Positions 62,301 through 64,000 of a stretch of DNA of 64,000 nucleotides are shown piece by piece. The stretch is from Doris montereyensis (Eukaryota > Mollusca > Gastropoda > Nudibranchia > Dorididae). The stretch's first letter is position 1. Each line of letters opens with the position of its first letter. The stretch spans positions 77,501 through 141,500 of the forward strand of contig JAXRKP010000871.1 of the NCBI GenBank assembly GCA_037039925.1. The letters run 5' to 3'. The translations under genes were made by a program, and so were the position numbers. Below the pieces are notes generated by a model. It was not told where the DNA came from, searched no databases, and was given only the letters and a program-made list of their open reading frames with translations.

Positions 62301-62742
62301 AATGGCGCCTCCCCACTGTCTCCCACCCATACCCCCACAACTCTTTCTCTCTTTTGAATTCTCTGTTGTTATTTTGTCCTGCATTCATTTGTTTTTATGT
62401 TTTTTTTCAAATTTGGTGGTCCTTTCTTAAACATTCAATTACGTTTTTTACTCTCTAATATAATGTAAAAGTACTAAATATAATATACATGCTTCTTACA
62501 TTATATTGCTTGGCAGTCTATGTATTATAAAGAATGAGATCATTTTTCAACAAAACTAAATCAATAATTATACATTAACAAAATAGCTCATTAAAATGAA
62601 AATATAAAAGTACCTTTATTCTCAAAAGAGCTCAATAGGGATGTGTACAATTCCTTGGAAATATAGCCATTGTCAATCGTTCTGTTTATGTTTCCTGGAA
62701 GTAGTTTTGTGTTCTCAACTACATTGGCATAGCTCCTGGACG
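32164..62742 (-). CDS. LRPPRC: LRPPRC-like mitochondrial PPR protein (27 exons, both ends missing)
   Basis: Twenty-seven exons on the minus strand, about 2.85 kb coding (about 948 residues; human LRPPRC is about 1394), with splice phases that agree at almost every junction. LRPPRC is a helical-repeat RNA-binding protein that, with SLIRP, stabilises mitochondrial mRNAs in the matrix. Seen: PPR-like helix pairs such as ALLKKGN, RVTYGLLIEGFNQNGDVTGA and MKTARLNIGIATFNSFVTGH, in the same order and spacing I recall for vertebrate LRPPRC. The first exon found begins near a processed-presequence-like SRSYANVV, so the start codon and most of the targeting peptide lie upstream. The last exon ends at a donor, so 100 or more C-terminal residues are unassigned. 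At least four exons contain one-base frame breaks. Confidence 0.83.
32573..33624 (+). mobile_element. TTAA-type element with acidic coding relic
   Basis: Left end TTAA (32569-32572) then CTCTTTCTGCGGGAAGAA; right end, inverted, reads CTCTTTCCACTCGGAATAA after a mutated TTTA. Inside, MAERPLQQPHLFDVTQASAH then NEITDVSEIDSDVS and DPDLDLDPDIPSTS resemble a piggyBac-like N-terminus in two frames. Catalytic region absent. Lies in the big LRPPRC-like intron. Confidence 0.6.
33682..36967 (+). mobile_element. RTE-type LINE copy 3, near full length, defective
   Basis: Begins CCGG, with a ~25 bp gap in the leader compared with copies 1 and 2, then three monomers, endonuclease (VLGDLNARVGNN at about 34471), reverse transcriptase (35226-36330, with VDIGVRQGCVLSPLLFITFM) and C-terminal block (36474-36770), ending gataaagaaagaaag. 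The catalytic box reads FENHIVLF. It shares a stop codon and the FEN change with copy 2. I could not find a convincing target duplication. Confidence 0.88.
38278..38482. repeat. 27 bp minisatellite
   Basis: About seven to eight units of ctgagtgtgagcccagactc plus catctcc, some shortened or extended. Nine codons per unit, so it stays open on both strands (LSVSPDSIS repeats on +), which explains the ORFs there. It lies within the TTAA element. Confidence 0.93.
39175..39900. repeat. degenerate tandem duplication inside the TTAA element
   Basis: The block from about 39175 (ttctaccacatg, aatctaaattgcttt, gtgagtttgattt, then tgcccttattttctgt) recurs in the same order from about 39650. A closer 53 bp duplication (tataaatgacttgtggctga...) lies at 39450-39550. 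Confidence 0.6.
40201..41263. other. LRPPRC-like intron with shared repeat
   Basis: At 40565-40735 it holds tgcaggtctctccgtctgt, TC/TG-rich sequence, aaaatgcatgtt, then ccaatagg and gattaacggc. The same order recurs at 50305-50740. The rest is unrecognised AT-rich sequence. Confidence 0.5.
41264..41351 (-). CDS. LRPPRC: LRPPRC-like exon 26
   Basis: 88 nt: VDCVESLVEITKTLPIKRGV then MLAQLIEAY. Phase 0 in, 1 out, followed by an 8.9 kb intron full of transposons. Confidence 0.79.
41604..41672 (-). CDS. LRPPRC: LRPPRC-like exon 25
   Basis: 69 nt, phase 0: SLKDNINEKATIKSCQYFVK then NKE. Confidence 0.77.
42169..42275 (-). CDS. LRPPRC: LRPPRC-like exon 24
   Basis: 107 nt: VIDLGVDIVGSNLFYHKLAF then NLVGCGMPTKASTILQ. 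Phase 1 in, 0 out. Confidence 0.79.
42590..42845. repeat. Tigger/pogo-like dispersed repeat, copy B
   Basis: tcgtcagccattctcactta, cacctttgtatggatctgac, ccaatgatttaacataaacg and agaatctagtttggttt match 20790-21020 in order. Preceded by atcaaacacctttataccg, which resembles a Tigger-type terminus. Lies between LRPPRC-like exons 23 and 24. Confidence 0.6.
43338..43670. repeat. direct repeat pair (about 46 bp)
   Basis: aaacaaacaaaaacaaggca plus ctcagactttcaaaatgag at 43338-43384 recurs at 43624-43670 with small differences. Local duplication or boundaries of an inserted segment; no further evidence. Confidence 0.6.
43909..44036 (-). CDS. LRPPRC: LRPPRC-like exon 23
   Basis: 128 nt: DIGDEDLLGILEKFNGDYLV then FPCMDQIITRFIEKQKKSYL. 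Phase 2 in, 1 out. Confidence 0.79.
44037..45106. other. LRPPRC-like intron, nothing recognised
   Basis: AT-rich; ORF 44835-45029 is Phe-rich low complexity. Confidence 0.5.
45107..45326 (-). CDS. LRPPRC: LRPPRC-like exon 22
   Basis: 220 nt: ALSMIRCASDSQMPTIPARE, then RMLTDLLLHAPTVQDAESIH, then FLSQSDKMLLHRQYMKKVLE. Phase 1 in, 2 out. Confidence 0.8.
45484..45565 (-). CDS. LRPPRC: LRPPRC-like exon 21 with -1 base
   Basis: 82 nt: IEICGANYPDSVPLKIAIAL then LKK. Adding one base to the A5 run (45497-45501) makes the exon 83 nt and gives KKGNVQ joined to EALSMIRCA, a textbook PPR helix and the right phase for exon 22. Confidence 0.77.
45566..46900. other. LRPPRC-like intron, nothing recognised
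   Basis: 1.3 kb of AT-rich sequence with no repeat boundary or ORF that I can support. Confidence 0.5.
46901..47039 (-). CDS. LRPPRC: LRPPRC-like exon 20 with -1 base
   Basis: 139 nt: DLPAAQQKLRELDVSGFI in phase 0, then RHELISFIPKLVDLGDVESA and VLYMKSL in the next frame. One base is missing around 46979-46990; a 140 nt exon would leave in the phase 2 that exon 21 requires. Confidence 0.77.
47616..47762 (-). CDS. LRPPRC: LRPPRC-like exon 19
   Basis: 147 nt, phase 0: SKERQKRFKLISMKDMATMT then IEDLDSYSKQYPNYKLARVA. Corresponds to the human segment [20 protein letters not shown]. Confidence 0.8.
47763..48616. other. LRPPRC-like intron, nothing recognised
   Basis: AT-rich; no coding signal. Confidence 0.5.
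48617..48643 (-). CDS. LRPPRC: LRPPRC-like exon 18 (27 nt micro-exon)
   Basis: Nine codons, MLQKSFESQ, between acceptor ctctccag and donor GTGAGC, phase 0 at both ends. It could be skipped without changing frame, so it may be an alternative exon. Confidence 0.6.
49060..50300 (-). mobile_element. 5'-truncated LINE with RNase H (Jockey/I-type)
   Basis: Minus-strand frames in order: CADDLAIWETSRNTKIAAQK at the RT palm (50200-50300), KLNLLKKLTNTSWGSDKQTL and LGYVRPSLKYSSF (49870-50052), an RNase H domain with GYGIYIQHPDG, NFEAEAAAIKTGLYHL and IVIFTDAMSVLQALNN (49550-49840), and a tail HHMHLNRTNLEYAPVCPLCD with HHLFECHKL (49077-49334). Frame changes and stops show it is dead. The 5' break is inside the RT catalytic motif and abuts a TC-rich repeat. 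RNase H separates it from the RTE family. Confidence 0.85.
50305..50740. repeat. tandem ~110 bp TC-rich units
   Basis: Three units starting near 50305, 50425 and 50527: aatg(c/a)aggtctctccgtctg, TC-rich filler, ctgtctgtaaaatgcatgt. Ends with ctattggac, aatcagac and caattaacggcgg. A single-unit relative is at 40565-40735. Confidence 0.75.
50775..50843 (-). CDS. LRPPRC: LRPPRC-like exon 17
   Basis: 69 nt, phase 0: KIRLHEDMLSEKKINTLPEE then SQR, donor GTGAGT. A charged linker region. Confidence 0.75.
50844..51807. other. LRPPRC-like intron, nothing recognised
   Basis: AT-rich; small ORFs at 51534-51788 oppose one another and lack features. Confidence 0.5.
51808..51933 (-). CDS. LRPPRC: LRPPRC-like exon 16
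   Basis: 126 nt, phase 0: LLARLRKYDIFFHGFLSNVI then EQVDKDTAEQVLSFIKKQ. Confidence 0.8.
52714..52814 (-). CDS. LRPPRC: LRPPRC-like exon 15
   Basis: 101 nt: KNKELDEQVLWYLRGRQKLF then MNRLPEEWEVCVK before donor GTAAGT. Phase 1 in, 0 out. Confidence 0.78.
53463..53541 (-). CDS. LRPPRC: LRPPRC-like exon 14
   Basis: 79 nt: EHEKLWNTLFLFEDLVNESC then TVAFEN. Phase 0 in, 1 out. Confidence 0.78.
53849..53988 (-). CDS. LRPPRC: LRPPRC-like exon 13
   Basis: 140 nt: LYEAIGRLMDVELIDAQDFG, then STFCLPALTKLGQSREDIVT, ending NMK. Phase 1 in, 0 out. Confidence 0.8.
54775..54844 (-). CDS. LRPPRC: LRPPRC-like exon 12
   Basis: 70 nt: NYKLKMAHFIPAVCQYRNAE then NLQ. Phase 0 in, 1 out. Confidence 0.77.
55095..55132 (-). 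CDS. LRPPRC: LRPPRC-like exon 11 (micro-exon)
   Basis: 38 nt between acceptor ttctcatttcag and donor GTATCG. It is protein-like only as QALSILKILSSK, which needs one base from the preceding exon and then leaves in phase 0, matching exon 12. Read in phase 0 it hits a stop. Confidence 0.6.
55840..55944 (-). CDS. LRPPRC: LRPPRC-like exon 10
   Basis: 105 nt, phase 0: DAESVVEMADKLLKPIHLQS then MHYCMLINTSIQ. Its outgoing phase (0) does not suit the next exon, which needs one incoming base, so a base is probably missing here or there. Confidence 0.76.
56190..56273. repeat. dispersed repeat end (matches 12092-12173)
   Basis: tttcaatcatctttattgat and the next ~60 bases repeat the block seen in the SHOC1-like intron. 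It lies 40 bp left of an isolated RTE 5' leader. Confidence 0.6.
56318..56658 (-). mobile_element. isolated RTE 5' leader (no coding part)
   Basis: ggataagcaggggattagcc, then three ~69 bp monomers, then aggagacttgtggagggcgg and ctgcccgg correspond to the 5' leader of RTE copies 1-3 in minus orientation. The adjoining endonuclease sequence found in every other copy is absent. Lies in an LRPPRC-like intron between exons 9 and 10. Confidence 0.82.
57121..57285 (+). repeat. SINE body fragment
   Basis: attcgatccaggtgcaaaat, agcagtagcttgggagtaaa, gtcagactagcttcctgtcc and ggaactttactt match the body of the SINE at 2358-2745. The tRNA-like head is missing; a C17 run precedes it. Confidence 0.7.
57544..57729 (-). 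CDS. LRPPRC: LRPPRC-like exon 9
   Basis: 186 nt, phase 0: IIPLLTEDFFQAKSMHRLSH, then LVSEGFTDEALQLYLTFPKV, then NAGCFLLHSMIINGK. No internal stop. Confidence 0.8.
58159..58263 (-). CDS. LRPPRC: LRPPRC-like exon 8
   Basis: 105 nt, phase 0: HIQKAQEETVPMDQSMLMNL then YHTMLLSGHASEAEK. PPR-type helices. Confidence 0.8.
58264..58996. other. LRPPRC-like intron, nothing recognised
   Basis: AT-rich between exons 7 and 8. Confidence 0.5.
58997..59084 (-). CDS. LRPPRC: LRPPRC-like exon 7
   Basis: 88 nt: SKGLLPNTDTYFRYAEFYAS then EGDGDKVLE, a PPR unit. Phase 2 in, 0 out. Confidence 0.8.
59470..59508 (-). CDS. LRPPRC: LRPPRC-like exon 6
   Basis: A 39 nt exon encoding SFEDADHTVGIM, the second helix of a PPR. 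Phase 2 to 2. Confidence 0.77.
59788..59874 (-). CDS. LRPPRC: LRPPRC-like exon 5
   Basis: 87 nt: YVLEAMKTARLNIGIATFNS and FVTGHLKSG, the next PPR (ILGFMKTKDLP...FSALVTGHARAG in human). Phase 2 to 2. Confidence 0.82.
60135..60395 (-). repeat. second-type tRNA-derived SINE
   Basis: Minus strand: GGGGACTCGGTAGCCGAGAG (A-box region), GGTTCAAGCCCCGCC (B box), then a body with gtgcattaaagatcccttgg, a motif common in invertebrate SINEs. Lies 50 bp from LRPPRC-like exon 4. Confidence 0.78.
60448..60506 (-). CDS. LRPPRC: LRPPRC-like exon 4
   Basis: 59 nt: VTYGLLIEGFNQNGDVTGA, a canonical PPR helix-turn-helix. Phase 0 in, 2 out. Confidence 0.82.
60898..61020 (-). CDS. LRPPRC: LRPPRC-like exon 3 with +1 base
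   Basis: 123 nt. It starts GVEPTSKLYNMKLK in the incoming phase and continues AYIANKRNFSPLDELAAMKS in the next frame. One surplus base lies in the GGCG at 60976-60979. Without it the exon would be 122 nt and phase would fit both neighbours. Confidence 0.75.
61322..61444 (-). CDS. LRPPRC: LRPPRC-like exon 2
   Basis: 123 nt: KLTENNAIMLLYICCSGPFD then LNQRLEMVEDIWSRLDEY. It corresponds to the leading LRPPRC helices (ALLLLRSCGSLLPE... IWDTLQKLG in human). Phase 1 to 1. Confidence 0.8.
62614..62742 (-). CDS. LRPPRC: LRPPRC-like exon 1 of 27 (first found)
   Basis: 129 nt; acceptor cttcccag read on the minus strand. Encodes SYANVVENTKLLPGNINRTI then SKELYTSLLSSFENK. It enters with two bases of a split codon, so an upstream exon with the start codon is missing. 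Confidence 0.72.
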
Positions 62743-64000
62743 CTGGGAAGAGTGACGAAATAAATTATTCATGCTCTTTACATTTCAAAATCAATGGGGA
62801 GGAGGACATTTCATCTTTGTTTTCTGATTTCTTTTGTTCAGTAATACCATTATAAACTAAATAATTTCAAGTTTCTTTCTTTTTTTAAGAAATGATGTTC
62901 CATATAACATCTATGTAGTACTAAAACTATGCAGTTTGGATTACCTAACTGAGTTGATCGCTTACAAAAATGCTCCATATAACAACTTGAATTTTTTTAT
63001 ACTCTCAACAGTGTCTCGAAAAAGTCAATGCTAGTAGAATGGTTAGTGTCAATCCCAGGTCACAATGTCCAATATGTCAGTCTCGATATCTCAGTCTTGT
63101 GCTACATAGTCTGCTGTCTCAGTCTCACACCGTGTCACCCACACCTAAAAAGTCATATATTCAGTCACAAAAGAAATCGTGTTCCCTTTCATTTTATCCC
63201 CCAAAAAAACAAGCACTAACTTTTTATTTCACCCCTTAAAAATAAAGCCTGAGCTTTATTATGTCCCTTGGCTGTGCCGACTTCGAAAACTCTCCCAAGA
63301 AAACTATAATTCAACATTATTTTATCAAACATGAAAAATTAAAAGATATGAATAAATAGAAAAATTATCATCTTTATATTTAATTTCACAAGATCTAAAT
63401 CTAATAACAATAAGTATTATTATTAATATTATTATAATATAATAATAATAATTGATCTAATATATGAAACAAAGCCTCCCTTTTCTACTTTTCCCACTAA
63501 CACCCTATGTGAAAACAAATCTTTCCTCCTCGTTGTTTACCTTTCATGTCATTGTACACCTATATCTTACTGGTAGTAACATTACACACAGAAAATGTAT
63601 CACATTTAAACCTAATCTAGATGACTCGAGTACAGTTTTGGTACCCGAGTACGCTCTCGCCGTGAGCACATCATTTCATTGTTCCCAGCTTCATTCATAA
63701 ACTGATAACCGAGCTGACTGCTTCACTTGAATATCCGTAAACTTTGACGTAGGGTCCAATTTGAGTCTTACAATGATTTCTTACACAAGAAATCAAGATA
63801 TTAGCTCTAGATCTAAGACAAAATCTAGATCCAAGTATTTTACAAAAGACAAATAGAGAGGGAAGGAGAGAAACACAAAACCAAGAAAGATAGATCTAAT
63901 AGATAGAATAGATTGAGAGTGACACATATATATACATGTTGTGCAAGATATATTAGAGAGAGACACACACATATATACGTATCTTCAAATCAAATTACAC
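62743..64000. other. upstream side of LRPPRC-like exon 1, nothing assigned
   Basis: Should lead toward the first exon and promoter but I found no presequence-like ORF joined to a usable donor. AT-rich with TAATAA runs near 63410-63450 and repeated tagatct motifs from 63780. Confidence 0.4.

Overview
The window is nuclear DNA of an AT-rich, repeat-dense animal genome. Two spliced genes with GT-AG introns, tRNA-derived SINEs, several LINE families and TTAA-flanked DNA transposons point to a non-vertebrate metazoan. A mollusc or other lophotrochozoan is my best guess; this is inference, since no species marker is visible.

Left part (221-17721, + strand): eleven exons of a SHOC1/ZIP2-like gene, 5'-incomplete. 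It encodes a meiotic crossover (ZMM) protein with a degenerate XPF-nuclease-like domain followed by a helix-hairpin-helix segment and a long disordered tail. Its introns hold a tRNA-SINE, a near full-length RTE-type LINE on the minus strand interrupted by a TTAA-flanked DNA transposon, a 280 bp GA microsatellite, and a chimera of two LINE families.

Middle (17.7-32.1 kb): between the 3' ends of the two convergent genes. It contains a 176 bp fold-back repeat, an 810 bp transposon with 8 bp target duplications and subterminal repeats, a TTAA-flanked element with a piggyBac-like coding relic, a fragment of another LINE reverse transcriptase, a SINE, a 1.7 kb retroposed unit with a gag-like ORF and a perfect 16 bp target duplication, and a complete RTE LINE insertion with 13 bp target duplications.

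Right part (32164-62742, - strand): twenty-seven exons of an LRPPRC-like mitochondrial PPR protein, incomplete at both ends. Its largest intron (32335-41263) carries two more TTAA-flanked elements and a third RTE copy. Other introns carry an RNase H-bearing LINE, SINE pieces, a Tigger-like repeat and an isolated copy of the RTE 5' leader.

The two host genes are unrelated in function (meiotic recombination; mitochondrial mRNA handling) and simply lie tail to tail. Exon phases agree across nearly all junctions, but single-base frame breaks occur in at least five coding exons, some in homopolymers, which looks more like residual assembly error than gene decay. The most interesting signals are a lineage of reverse-transcriptase-dead RTE copies that share the same lesions, the RT-less retroposed ORF unit, and the cluster of TTAA elements with unrelated termini.
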